A DNA stretch of 64,000 bases from Opisthocomus hoazin (Eukaryota > Chordata > Aves > Opisthocomiformes > Opisthocomidae). How positions within the stretch are numbered: position 1 is the first letter of the stretch; each line of letters begins with the position of its first letter. The notes below the pieces were generated by a model. That model saw only the letters and a list, made by a program, of their open reading frames with translations, ran no database searches and was not told the origin of the DNA. The position numbers and the translations under genes were made by a program. The stretch lies in contig NC_134431.1 in assembly GCF_030867145.1 (NCBI RefSeq), forward strand, positions 8,323,089 through 8,387,088, read 5' to 3'. This document shows, piece after piece, positions 21,725-32,330 of this stretch.

Positions 21725-22953
21725 CAAGGGGGATTGTTCTTGTACCTTCTTACATTAGGAGGAACAATAGCGTTACTAACATGCATCTTTGTAGATGTCC
21801 TGATCCCTTGAGAGCAGGGAGCGAAAGACACAGGGAGAATGATCTCCCTCTTCTGTCTAACAATATTTTGACATGGCACCCAAGGGAGCCGGGAAGGTTA
21901 CCCGACTCCATGGAACTCTAACGTCCATCTGGGATGAATGGAAAGAACTCTGAGAGCTGCAAATCCAACCGGCTGCTGGGTGTGTGCTCCGTTCCCGGAA
22001 CGTGCAGGACAAGGGATCCCCTTGGGTGGGATCCCGATTCCAGCAAATATTTCTTCACAGGAGCTGTGGAAGGACATAGACCAGAGTGGATGAAACTTGA
22101 CGGATTAAGATGAAATTTGTCAACAAAGTAACATTTTACACGCAATTCAAAAGGATGACCCTTGTTTGGGGACTGAAGAGACCTGGGAATGGCTACGCTC
22201 TGGGGTCCCCAATTTACATAGAATCACAGAACGGTAAGGGTTGGAAGGGACCTTGAAGATCATCTAGTTCCAACCCCCCTGCTATGAGCAGGGACATCTT
22301 CCACTAGACCAGGTTGCTACATATGTGCAGAAAGAAATTACTGAGCTTAGTACTGATCGAATTAATTATTTTTGTATGTTTATGTGATACTACAATGTAC
22401 CTGCAAGTGTTGCTCTGCATGAACTGACTGATCTGTGGAGAAGGTGAGACTTATCCAAGGAATACTCTTAGACAGTCTCAAAAGTGGGCATGGTGGTCAG
22501 TTGAACTCAGCACTATACAAGTAAGCACAGAAGGTCAGTCTGACCCAATTATTGAACTTGAACGTGTAGTCTGGGATGAACAGAAGGCCAAGATTTCATC
22601 AAGTGGCTGATGCGGAGCCTCTAGTCAGGAGCCTCTGTCCTTGGGAACGAAGTGTGTCTTGGAAGAACATGTAAGCTAGCTAAGATGGTTTTGAACGGTT
22701 TGGAGCCGCCATCAGAAGAATGATAAAGAGTGGCCATGAACAAACTATCCTCATTCTAATACTACTAATCCCACGCCCTGAGCTGGTGACCGCGGCCCAA
22801 GCAGAGACTCTTATTTACCGAGCACGCCAAGTAGATTGTGGGACTGCTGTATTTTTAAACCGAAGTGAGAAGAGGACTGAGCAGTCCTGGTTAGGAGGGT
22901 ATGGCTAATAGGCAGAACTGACATTTTGAACTGTATAAATGTGCAATGTGATT
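21725..22953. other. Unassigned sequence with a CR1 tail insertion, copy 2
   Basis: This is the counterpart of 9986-11214, including the leader-like short ORF at 22720-22908 and a CR1 tail at 22218-22317. A retroviral envelope origin is possible but not shown. Confidence 0.35.
22218..22317 (-). mobile_element. CR1 3' tail fragment, copy 2
   Basis: This has the same 100-b CR1 3' end and the same position in the unit as in copy 1. Confidence 0.9.
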
Positions 22954-24219
22954 GTCCACTGCTCTCCCCTCATCTACCCGGTCGGTCGTGCTATCACCGA
23001 AGGCTATCGGGTTGCTCAAGCATGATTTCCCCTTGGTGAATCCATGATGACTACTCCCGATAACCTTCTTTTCCTGCACTTGCTTACAGATGACATCCCG
23101 AATGAGCTGCTCCGTCACCTTTGCAGGGATGGAGGTGAGGCTGACTGGCGTGTAGTTCCCTGGTTCGTCCTTCTCGCACTTTTTGAAGACAGGAGTGACA
23201 CTGGCTTTCCTGCATTTCTCGTGTTCTCCAGGCCCTTTCAAGGATGATGGAGAGTGGCTTAGCAATGCCATCTTCCAGCTCCCTCAGTACTTGTGGGTGC
23301 ATCCCGTCAGGGCCCGTGGATTTGTGGGTGTCTCATTTGCTAAGGTGATCTCTAACCTGATCCTCCCTGACCAAGGGAAGGTCTTCCTTTCTCCAGGCTT
23401 CCTCTCGGGCCTCCATGGACTGGGATTCCTGAGGGCCAGCCTTAGGAGTAAAGAATGAAGCAAAGAAGGCTTTCAGCACTTGTACCTTCTCTGTATCCTC
23501 TGTCAGCAAGGCACCCACCTCATTCAGCAGCGGCCCCAGTTTCCCTAGTCTTCCTTTTCTCTTGGTGGACTTGAAGAAGCCCTTCTTGTTGTCTTGGACA
23601 TCCCTTGCCAGACTTGATTCCCGATGGACCTTGGCCTTTCTCGTTGCTTCCGTGCATGCTCTGACTATGTTCCTGTATTCTTCCCAAGTGGCCTGACCCT
23701 CCACTGGCCTCCCCACCGCTCTGCAGGAGCCTCCTGGACTGTGTGTGCCTGGCTGTGTGGTCTTTCCAGCAGCTCTCGAGGTGGTTGAGGTCCCCCATGA
23801 GGACCAGGGCCCTTGATGGGGAGGCTGCTTTGAGCTGGCTGCAGAAGGCCTCATGGCCTTCCTCTTCCTGGCCAGGTGGCCTGTGGTGAACACCTGCAGC
23901 AGTGTCAGCTGTATGAGCCTGTCCCTTGATGCTGACCCGTCAGCTCTCCAGTCATTCTTCACCCACGCCCAGGCAGGGCTTGACACATTCCAGCTGCTCC
24001 CTCACACACAGAGCAACTCCCCGCCCGGCCTTGCTGGCCGTAGCCATCCATGACAGCACTGCAGCCCTGCGAGCTGTCCCACCACGTGTGTCACTGCACT
24101 GGGATCGTGGCCCTGCGGCCGCACCGATCTCTGGTTGTTGCTGTTCATTCCCCACGCTGCGTGTGTGGGTGTAGAGGGGTTTGCGAGAGGTGATGGAGCG
24201 TGCAGGTCTCCCTGGAGGG
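22954..24219 (-). mobile_element. CR1 LINE fragment spanning the copy 2/copy 3 boundary
   Basis: This is the third instance of the endonuclease-linker-partial RT fragment, with the same 3' truncation after the DRVDEGRAVD region. Confidence 0.88.
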
Positions 24220-25487
24220 GTGCAAGAGGATCCGCCATGGCCATACCCACCCTTGAGGTGGTTGGCCTTCTGCTTCTCAGCTTGGGGGGCAGCTGAGGAG
24301 CATTTGTCACCATTCTGGTTGGCCTGGCTCATTCCCCAGTTGGATGCGATGGCTGGAGCACTGGGACGTCGGACCCTGCCCCCCGAGTCCCTCAGCGGAA
24401 AGCTGCCACACCAAGCTCCCCCTTGAAGCGGGGAGTCCTGGCCAGAGGCTGATGGCAGCACATCTCGTCGTTTTCTCGGCAGCCTTCAGAGTGCGTTGGG
24501 CGCGGGTCCTGGCACGGGCTCACCCCGGGACGTGCCCAGCCGGAGCTCGTGGCAGCGCAGCCGTGTCCTAGCAGCCCCCCATCCAGAGCCGCACAGGGGC
24601 GAATTCCACCCGCCGTGGCCGTAGCCGGCCTGGAGGACATCGGCAGTGCTGGGGTCGGCTTGCTGGCTGCTGGTGGGCCAAGGACGGAGCGAAGGAGGTG
24701 GCCCTCGCCCCGCGGAGCTGTCCCCAGGGCCCGGCCCTTGTGCAGCTTGGAGGTGGCGGAGCCAGCAGGCCTCCCTGCGAGGGAGGGGGCTTTGCCCTGG
24801 GGTGGGAGCGGCAAGAGCCCCAGCGTTGTCCTGCAGCCATGGTGGGACGGGAGCGCTCAGGGGCCGCCGCTGGGCAGCAGAGCTGGGCTGGGGGCTGGAC
24901 CCACGGCCGGGCTGAGGTGCCCCCCGGAGCTGCCCAGGGCTGGGCGCTGGGGCGAGTGGACGGAGGGGATCTGCTGGTGACGCATCTGTGCCGACTCCTG
25001 GAAGAGCCGCTGCTGGCGGCAGCGCTCTGCCCCGCGCCCTGCCCAGCCGTGGCGTCTGGTGTGGAAGCCCAGCAGTGTGTTGACTGCGCCTCGAGGGCAG
25101 CGTGAGAACTCCCCGAGGCTCCCCAGGAAGCTGCAGCCCCTTCAGGGGTCGTCCCCATCCCCCGCTGCGCAGCCGGCACCGGAACTCCCGTCCGTGTCAC
25201 AGAGGTGTGATGTCACGGCCCGTGTTCCAGCCGCGACGGCCAGCGCCCGGCGACGAGCACAACGCAGCCCTGCTCCCCTGCTCCAGACACAGCCCTCCTG
25301 CCGGCGCAGCCCTGCTCCTCTGCTCGCAGCGGATCTTTCTCCCCTTTCTCCCGACCCAGCCTTTCTCCTCTGCTCCAGGCGGTTCCTTTCTCCCCTGCTC
25401 CAGACCCATCCTTTCTCCCGACCCAGCCCTTCTCCCCGGATCCCAGCGCGTCGCTGCCCGTCTCGCCGGTGCCATCTCGGTGCCATC

Positions 25488-26679
25488 ATGGAGCACTGGC
25501 GGAAGACGGTGTTTGTGCTGCCGCAGGTACAGCCGGGCTGCAGGGAGCTTGGCTCGCCCTGTCCAGCCAGCCCTGCGAGGCCCCGGGCTGGGAGAAGCCC
25601 TTCTGGCTGCTGCTGCCCTGCTGCAATGGAGCATCCCTGCCTGGGGGGACCCGTCCCCGGGCTGGTGCCGCAGGGATGCTCGGCGGGAGCAGCCGGGTGC
25701 TGCCCAGAGCCTGAGCCGGTGCCTCCTCTGCCCCTTCCCAGGCTGGAGCCATCGGAGCCAAGGCTCACCGGCCCAGCATCAAGATGCTGAAAAGCCGCCT
25801 GCGCAGAGTAAGGAGCTGCTGGGCGCCGAGGCGGGCGCGGGGCCGGGGTGCGTGGCCGGGGCCCGCGGGGCAGGGAGCGGGGCCGCTCACCCCTGCCCTC
25901 TCTGCTGCGGCAGGTCTGGAGGATGCTGCCGCTGCCCAAGCTGCTGAAGCGCATGAAGCGCAGGATCCTGCGGCTGCAGGCCATGGCCCGGGAGGAGTGG
26001 TGGGTGCTGGTGGCGAGGGAGCTGCCCAGCTGCGGCCGGCTGCTGCTGGGGCCGTGCCCGGGCGGGGAGAGGGGCAGGGGTGCCGAGACCCCCGTCCCAC
26101 GGGTGCGCTCGGCTGGCCAGGGCAGGACCAACGCACTTCTCTGCTTGGCTCTTGGCGTAGGATGTACGAGTACATGCTGCTGGTGGAGGAGGAGGAGGAG
26201 GAAGACGAAGTGGATGAGGACAGCGAGATAGACTGGGATGCGGTTGAGGCTGTGGAAATGGACATGGAGATGGAGATGGAGATGGACCCACCAGCAGTGG
26301 AACAGGCACGTGCTCCCCATGCACTGCCCGCAGTCGGTGGCTTCACCAGCTGCCGGGCTGGGTCTGGGTCTGGGGTGGGGGGTCCCCGCTGCAGGGACCC
26401 GGCACCCCGTCCCCTCATCCTGGCGGCACAACTGCCAGCGCCGCGCTGCCTTGAGCACCCGTGGGGTGTTGGGGAGGGGGCGATTCCGTGGGGCTGGGCA
26501 ACCACCGCCTGACCCCGAGCCCAGGGGGCTCAGCGCTGGCGGCAGAGTCCCGCTCTGCCCCGCGTGTCCCAGGGCTCTGCACACGCAGGGCCCGCAGGAC
26601 GCAGCCCAGCCCGAAGCAGCTGCTGCCGCGGAGCCGGCCGGGGAGCCCCAGCTCTGCGCGGCGAGGGGCTGCGCGGTAG
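25488..26679 (+). CDS. TP53TG5-like protein gene, copy 3
   Basis: The proposed coding exons are 25488-25526, 25742-25807, 25914-26053, 26161-26309 and 26525-26679, about 182 aa. The reading frame, first-intron splice sites and poly(A) signal are intact. It shares Glu after the EEEEEED run with copy 2. This copy is in the least rearranged context: the complete neuritin-like gene follows downstream, then SYS1 in the opposite direction. It is therefore the best candidate for the original locus. The TP53TG5 assignment rests on the basic leucine-rich N-terminal helix plus synteny with SYS1 and SDC4, and the junctions around exon 4 need transcript support. Confidence 0.62.
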
Positions 26680-26807
26680 CCAGACGGCCGCGCCGCTTGC
26701 GTGTCCTCCAGGGCTGGCGGAGGTGCGGGGCCTGGTGGTGCGGGAGCTGAGCCGCGGAGGAAGATGCGGTGTTTGTTGTTTGTTGTTTGTTGTGTTGTTT
26801 CTCTGTC

Positions 26808-26813
26808 AATAAA
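26808..26813 (+). terminator. Poly(A) signal of the TP53TG5-like gene, copy 3
   Basis: AATAAA is in the same context as in copies 1 and 2 and ends a compact transcription unit about 630 b before the neuritin-like start codon. Confidence 0.75.
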
Positions 26814-27328
26814 TGGATTTGTCGGTGCTGTCTCGGCCCCAGGCTGTCTGTCGGAGCCTGGCATTCTCTGCGGCCGTCGAGGGGCAAGGCGCCCAGGCCT
26901 GGGGGCTCTGCAGCCGCAGCCGCTGCGGGCCCTGCTCGGTGCCCTGCGCCGCTGCAGCCTGTGCCAGCGAGAGCGCTGGAAGTGGGGGTGCACGAAGGGA
27001 GCCCCAGCCCGCAGCAAGGCGGCCCCGGCCCTGCCCGGCTTCCCGCTGCCGGCAGCGGCCGCGGCCCCCGTTTCCCCGTCGGGGCGAGGCGGGGAGCGGG
27101 CGCGGGGGGCTGCGGGGAGAGGGTGCTGGAGAAGGGGTGCGGCGGGGTCCCTGGGCGGGGGGGTGGCGGCTGCGGGGAGCCGCGGGACTGCGGGGCTGGG
27201 AGGTGCGGGGGTGCCGCCCGCAGGGAGCCGCGGTGGGGCCGGGGCTGTGGCGGGCAGGGGCCGGGGGGCCGCGGGTGCGGGCCCGGGGCTGCCCCGGGCG
27301 CTCGGGAGCCGCGGCCCCGCCCCCTCCC

Positions 27329-27352
27329 TCATTAGCGGCGCTCATTAGCGGC
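27329..27352 (+). promoter_or_regulatory. Twin TCATTAGCGGC motif, promoter of the complete neuritin-like gene
   Basis: Two direct TCATTAGCGGC copies 13 b apart lie about 90-113 b upstream of the start codon, inside a CpG-rich region lacking TATA. Conservation across copies is expected from their recency, so it does not by itself prove function. Confidence 0.45.
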
Positions 27353-27441
27353 GGGCGGGGCGGGTGTGGGGGTGCGGGCAGCGGGCGCGGGGCTGGAGCC
27401 CGGGCGGAGCGGAACGGAACGGAACGGAACGGAGCGGCGGG

Positions 27442-30400
27442 ATGGGGCAGCGGCGGGGCACGGCCGTGCTGCTCCTCGGCCTGGGTAAGGCTGCCCGGGC
27501 GGGGGTCGGGCTGGGGGGGCCCGGGCGGAGGGCGATGCGATGCGATGCGATGCGGGGTCCCCTCCCCGCTGCCCGGGTGGGTGCCGCGCGTCTCTCCCCG
27601 GGGGGTCCTGGCTGCCGGTGCCGAGCCGGCCGTGCCCCCCCTCCCGTCCCCCCGGAGGGCGGTGGGCTCCGTGCCCCGAGGGCTGGGCGCTCACGCCGAC
27701 CCCCTGGGTGGCTGGCAGGGCACCTGGCCGGGCTGCTGGCAGCGGGCACCGCCTGCGCCGACGTGTACCGAGGCTTCTCGGGCTGCGTCCTCAAGCTGGG
27801 GGAGAAGATGGCCACGGCCGAGGAGGCGGACGGCGTCGAGCTGCGGGGCTTGCGCCGAGTCTGCGGGTGAGTGCGGCCCCGGGAGGGCGAGAGCCGCGAC
27901 GGAGCTGGGGCCCGAGGGGTGCCCGACTCTGCCGCTGCCCTCCTGGGTGCCGCTACTGCGTGCGCTCCCTCCGTCCATCCCTCCATCCATCCCCCTATCC
28001 ATCCCTCCGTCCGTCCATCCCTCCCTCCATCTGTCTCTATCCTTCATCCGTCTGTCTGCTGCATGGCTCCAGCCGAGTATGCATCCCCGGCCCTGAGCCA
28101 TAGCTCCAGCCCCCAGGGCTTGTCCCGGGACCCTCTGCGCGCCCGCAGCCGGGGGAGCGGGGCTGGTGGGAGCGGGCCCCCTCTGCCCCCCAGGAAAGGC
28201 TCCCCTGGACCCCCAGGCTTCAGGCAGCGACTCGCCTGTGACCGGGCTGTCCCAGGGCCCAGCGCTGCAGGGAGCAGCCTGCACCCGGCCTCTGGCCAGG
28301 TCCTGCTGCCCAAACCAAGCCTCCCTCTCCCTCCCTCCCTTGCTGCTGAGACCTTTGGTGCTTCTGGCTGGAACTGGTCCTGCCCTTGGCTTTCGTGAGT
28401 GCAGAGCCAGTGCCCGGAGCTGGAGGTGTTGGGAGGATGGGAACTGCAGCCCGAATGCCATCACAGCAAAGGGGTTGGGTACCAGGGGGAGGTGTTGGGT
28501 GGCGCTGGGGAAAGCAAAGGTGCAGAAGCAGTGAGGTGGGGGGGACAAGTGCAAGGTGGAAATAAAGTGTTTGTGGAGAGAATTGGAGGAAGCTGTGTGT
28601 GCCCAGCAGTGAGCTGTGGGGAGTGGAAAGGAGTTGCAAGGACATGCAGACAGCAATGAAGGGAAAAGCCAGGTGGGTTGGGGTGGTGGCAAGGGGAGGG
28701 CTGACTGCCCTGTGGGTCAGGCTTTGCAAGCTGCCAGAAAGCAGCTGGTCCTGGCTGGAGGAAAAGGGTGATGATGTCCCAGCTTTCTGCCAGGAAGCAT
28801 TTCTGAATTATTGTCCCTTAACTCTCAGCCTTCTGCGCTGCCGTCTGCTTTGCTGGTGCCATGGTCCCCTCTCTGCGAGTGTGGGTGAGGGACGGACGCG
28901 GAGCTGGGAGCCGGCGTGGGGCTGGTGGCATCTCTACTGTGTGCGTGGTGCTGCCCCGGAGCCGGCCTGGGCAAGTCGCTTGCCGGGAGCCTGGCTGGCT
29001 GAGCAGAGGGAGGCTGTGAAGGGTGAAACACTGGCAATTGCCATCCTGGCTGAAAACAGAACCAGGCAGGTTTCATCCCCCTCTGCCTTCCCGCAGCCAT
29101 CCTTTGCCCAAAGACAGGGGCCAGGTTTAACCCTCGCCTGGCAGACCTGCCTTCTGTTGCTGCCACAGCTCGGGAGTGAGCGCGGGAGGTTACCTGGGCT
29201 GGCAGCAGCTTTTCCCATTATCTGGAGACATTTATTCTGCCACAGTGACTCAGTTTAATGAGCTCCCTCACAGCTGGCGTTCTGACGTAAACCCCAGTAG
29301 GAAAACTGAACAGAGCGCTCGGGTCCACGTGTCTGCGCAAGGTGTTTTCTCCAGAACAGGGCACTTGGATAAAACCAAGCTGCTCCTGTCCTGTGTGCGG
29401 GGTCCCTGCTCCTCCGGCCGGGCTGCGTCTCCTTCCCAAGGGGTGGCATGCGTGCCTGCTGTCCTGGTGGGACGGGTAAGGTGGCAGAGCACAGCTCCTT
29501 CCTCTAGGCAGTTCCCAGCTTGCAGGTAAATTATGGCCTGGATGTGGTGCCCAGCCCCAGCAAACATGGGACTGGACAGCAAACCTGAGGTGGAGGGGAG
29601 GGCAGGGGGTGTTCTGGGGTGTGAGTCCCTCGGTGCTGTGGGCTGGCAGAGCTGGGGAGCCCGCTGGAACCTGGGGAGTGCTCCGGACGGCTGGTCCCTG
29701 CCTTGCCCTGGCGTTGGGTTCCAAGACCTGCATTGCTCCAGAGAAGCTGCAGTAGAGAAATGCTTTTGCAAAGCTCTCTTCAGGTAAAATAAACTCTCTT
29801 TGAAAGGAGTCATGGGGGGGAAGATGAGTGGCAAGCATGGCACAGAGCCTTATCTGTCCCTTGGGGAAGTCTTTGTTTTGGAGGGGAACCACTTCCCGAG
29901 GAGAGGATGGCCCGTGGCATTTGCTGAGACTTTCAGGCTGCTGCTGTTTCGTTTGGTGGGTTTGTGCCTGTAAAACAGAGACCCTGCCTGTGAATTCAGC
30001 TGTGTCAGGACTTACAGACATGCCAGTGTGCATGCAGCGACCTGCCAGGCTATGGGTGCCCTACCCACCGTGGCACCTACAGCAGCCTTTGGGGAGTCCG
30101 ACACAGCATCTGACACCCCACTATCCTCAGATACTCAGCAGCCAAAAAGAGATCTGGCAGGGGTGCTCATTCTCGTCCTCCCTGCGGTGGCTGGGGGAAC
30201 ACAGCCCAGTGGTACCTGCTGTCCTGGTCCCTGGGAGCTGGAGCCCACCCCTCACAGCTCGGCTTCACCCCTGTGGGCAGAGAGCTCGCTGGAAACGGCT
30301 CAAACCCGGCTTCTTCAGAGCCACTGTGCTCCTTCGCCAGAGGTAAGGAAGGTGCTCAGGGAGGGGATAAAGCCTTGGCAGGCTGGACACCGCTCTGGAG

Positions 30401-31556
30401 AAAGGCAGCGTGGGGTCACGCTGCGTGGTGCTGGCTCCAGCATGCCAGACCGGTGAGGTGGTGTCCACCATGGCGCTCCTGGGAGAGTCTTCTCGAGGGC
30501 TGCGGTTTTCAGCTCTGTTTCTGCTGGGATTTTTCCCTGCCTGGTTCTAGCTCTGGATTGGGGGGGCGGGGGGGGAGAATCCAAGTCCCTGTCCCCAGGG
30601 AGGCAGCCAGCCAAGGGGTCTTCAGCGAGCAGCAGGTTCTTTGCCTGTCATCTTGATTTTCCCTGGTGCTCCCCAAGAACTTCTTTCCATTAAACGGCTT
30701 CATGGGGCGGGGGAACCGACCTCATGCTACAGGCATGAGCTTTGTGGAGACTCATGGGCAGAGCTGCTGCCAGTGGAAGAGCTGCATGGATGGATAGCGG
30801 CTCTTTGGAAAGCTGCTGAGGGGTGGGTTTTTTCTTTTTCAACTTCACCACTCATGCAGGGTAATACCCAGCAGATAAATGGAGATGTGTCTAATGAGAA
30901 CACAGTGAATATCTCGTCCTGGCCATACCTTAGTTATAAACCTCTGACCATCTGTGGGAGATGTTGTCCTTCCCTTTGTTTTGTGCTTGTATTTTGCCCT
31001 TGACTCAGCTTGGAGAAAGCTGTGAACGAAACATACTGGGCCTTTGTGCACAGCCTGTTTCAGATACTCAGGGTGCTTGGTGCCGAAGGGAAACACTTGT
31101 TGATGGAAAATAATGGATTTTATTGACTTCCAGAGGAATTTTTAAAAAGTCAAGAAATAATTTCAGTGTGTTTTGATGTTTGGAGTTTTAGCCAAGATGC
31201 TCTGGGAGACAACGGAGGAGGTGAATGATCTGGGCAACCTGCACAAAACACAGAGGATGTCGCTGCTCGAAGGGTGGGCTTGGGGCAGCTCTGCAGAGGG
31301 GCTGACGGTGCACTGTCTCCCCGGCTGCAGGTACTGGGATGAATTTCACACGTGTGCCCTGACGGTGCTTTGGGAGTGCCAGAGGGAAGCAGCAGCCATC
31401 TGGGAGATGCTGAGAAGGGAGTCTCGAAAAATCAAATTTCAAGGCAGCTTGTTCGACCTCTGCAGCCCTGGCATGGCCGAAAGCTTTGCATGGACCCATG
31501 TTCCCAACGTTTCCGTCCTCGGCATCCCCCTCGTCATCACTTGGCTGAACTTATAA
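27442..31556 (+). CDS. Neuritin-like GPI-anchored protein (complete gene)
   Basis: The coding exons are 27442-27484, 27719-27866 and 31331-31556, giving 138 aa, close to the 142 aa of NRN1. Splice sites are gtaagg, gtgagt and ctgcag, and the phases (1, then 2) join correctly. Residues 1-24 are a signal peptide. The neuritin core has six cysteines (27, 37, 63, 72, 80, 108) and family motifs YRGFSGCVLKLGEKM, VCGYWDEFHTCALTVLWECQ and FQGSLFDLC. The tail (about 121-138, VSVLGIPLVITWLNL) fits a GPI-attachment signal. Neuritins are extracellular GPI-linked proteins that promote neurite growth and synapse maturation. Human NRN1 and NRN1L are on other chromosomes, so this may be a third paralog next to SYS1; I do not assign a symbol. 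Its promoter and exons 1-2 are duplicated twice upstream. Confidence 0.9.
27533..27554 (+). repeat. (CGATG)n microsatellite, copy 3
   Basis: There are about 4.4 units in intron 1, the same length as copy 2. Confidence 0.95.
27970..28055 (+). repeat. (CATC/CGTC)n simple repeat, copy 3
   Basis: This CCATCCCTCCAT-type run continues into CATCTGTCTCTATCCTTCATCC, which copies 1 and 2 lack. It marks the left edge of the segment found only in this copy. Confidence 0.8.
28029..28900. other. Segment present only in copy 3 (neuritin-like intron 2)
   Basis: About 870 b lie between the CATC repeat and the GAGCTGGGAGCC sequence, which are almost adjacent in copies 1 and 2. No gene is recognised. It holds an AATAAA with GT-rich DNA after it at 28561-28566, a possible intronic poly(A) site. 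A deletion shared by copies 1 and 2 explains the pattern most simply; an insertion here is the alternative. Confidence 0.75.
29018..31330 (+). other. Neuritin-like intron 2, single-copy part
   Basis: This is single-copy intronic sequence from the end of array homology to the terminal exon. I found no further coding exon or recognisable transposon. A consensus AP-1 site TGACTCA lies at about 29246. Confidence 0.6.
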
Positions 31557-32330
31557 ACTGCGGCTCTGTAAGTATCACACAGAGGTGGTGGCAGCATGTG
31601 TCGTGGCATCCTTCTGCTCCATTTTTCCAAACCTTTGAGGAATACACTGTGAGATGCTCAGCGAACACTTGGCTCCATCCTGCGCATGTGAGGTGAGCTT
31701 GGCAGCATCTCCTGGGTTTTGCCGTTTCTCTGCAATTTGGAATAACGCCTGTCCCCTTCTGCCTCAAGGCACAGATCTGGCTGACTGCAGGATTTGGGAA
31801 CCTGGGACAGAGGATTTGGGGGAAAAGCGAGTAATGTGTTGTGAACGCTGGAGTCTTCTATGGCTACTGGAAGGAAACCTGTTTACTTTGTTGACTCTTG
31901 CCAGCAGATCAATCCTCCAGATTGTTGATTTGGGCACTGAAAACAAGATGAGCATTTCTACCACTGATATTTGTGAGGTGGAGGGGACAGTGTACATCCT
32001 CTCAAAGGAAGAAAGGACTCCTTACTACTCTGTACTGGACTTTTTTTCTTTGAGGACATAGTGAAACCCCTGCTGCAGAGTAATCACAGGTGCATGACCT
32101 CTTCTCTTACACACATCTGGATTCCCGAGTAACTCCTGTGTTATGTGTAAATCCCTATTCTAAGGAAACGGAGGGCAAAAATATTTGGGGGGAGAGGCAA
32201 TGTCAAGCTAGCATGATAAAAAGGATTTAGAGCAACTCTTTTAATTTAAAGCTTTCCCCAAGGTACCTGTAAGCAGCTCTGTGGGTGACAGCGTGTAATT
32301 CCAGAGTATTAAAGTTTGTTGTAGAGCCTG
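31557..32330 (+). other. Probable 3' UTR of the neuritin-like gene
   Basis: Single-copy sequence follows the stop codon. ATTAAA at 32308-32313, followed by GTTTGTTGTAGAG, is the first good poly(A) candidate. A later AATAAA at 33350-33355 could end a longer form. Extent is inferred from signals only. Confidence 0.5.
32308..32313 (+). terminator. Candidate poly(A) signal (ATTAAA), neuritin-like gene
   Basis: ATTAAA with a GT-rich element directly downstream, about 750 b after the stop codon. Confidence 0.45.

Larger units (their letters stand above)
11755..23493. repeat. Tandem segmental duplication, copy 2
   Basis: This is a complete second unit in the same orientation as copy 1 with the same content. 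It is 15 b shorter, which equals three units of the five-base microsatellite in neuritin-like intron 1 (15798-15819 here, 4044-4080 in copy 1). Both copies share the same junction after neuritin exon 2, where GAGGCTGT is followed by ATGAACTGG, so they descend from one rearranged ancestor rather than from independent events. Confidence 0.97.
23494..29017. repeat. Tandem segmental duplication, partial copy 3
   Basis: This copy matches the left part of the unit: CR1 fragment, TP53TG5-like gene, neuritin-like promoter and exons 1-2. Near-identity ends in the CATC repeat at about 28028. Weaker similarity to copy 1 positions 4563-4680 resumes at about 28901 and stops at 29017. Beyond that the sequence is single-copy and leads to the neuritin terminal exon. 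Because only this copy joins the rest of the neuritin gene, I infer that it is closest to the parental arrangement. It also lacks a short tandem repeat of about 15 b in the neuritin upstream region (near 27121) that copies 1 and 2 have twice. Confidence 0.93.

Noticed and set aside
27691-28692. 333-aa minus-strand ORF over neuritin-like exon 2 and intron 2
   Set aside because: It is a shadow of GC-rich coding and simple-repeat DNA, with no family features.
1-29017. CRISPR array or satellite interpretation of the repeats
   Set aside because: The period is 11.7 kb with genes inside. This is a segmental duplication in a vertebrate genome, not a spacer-repeat array or satellite.
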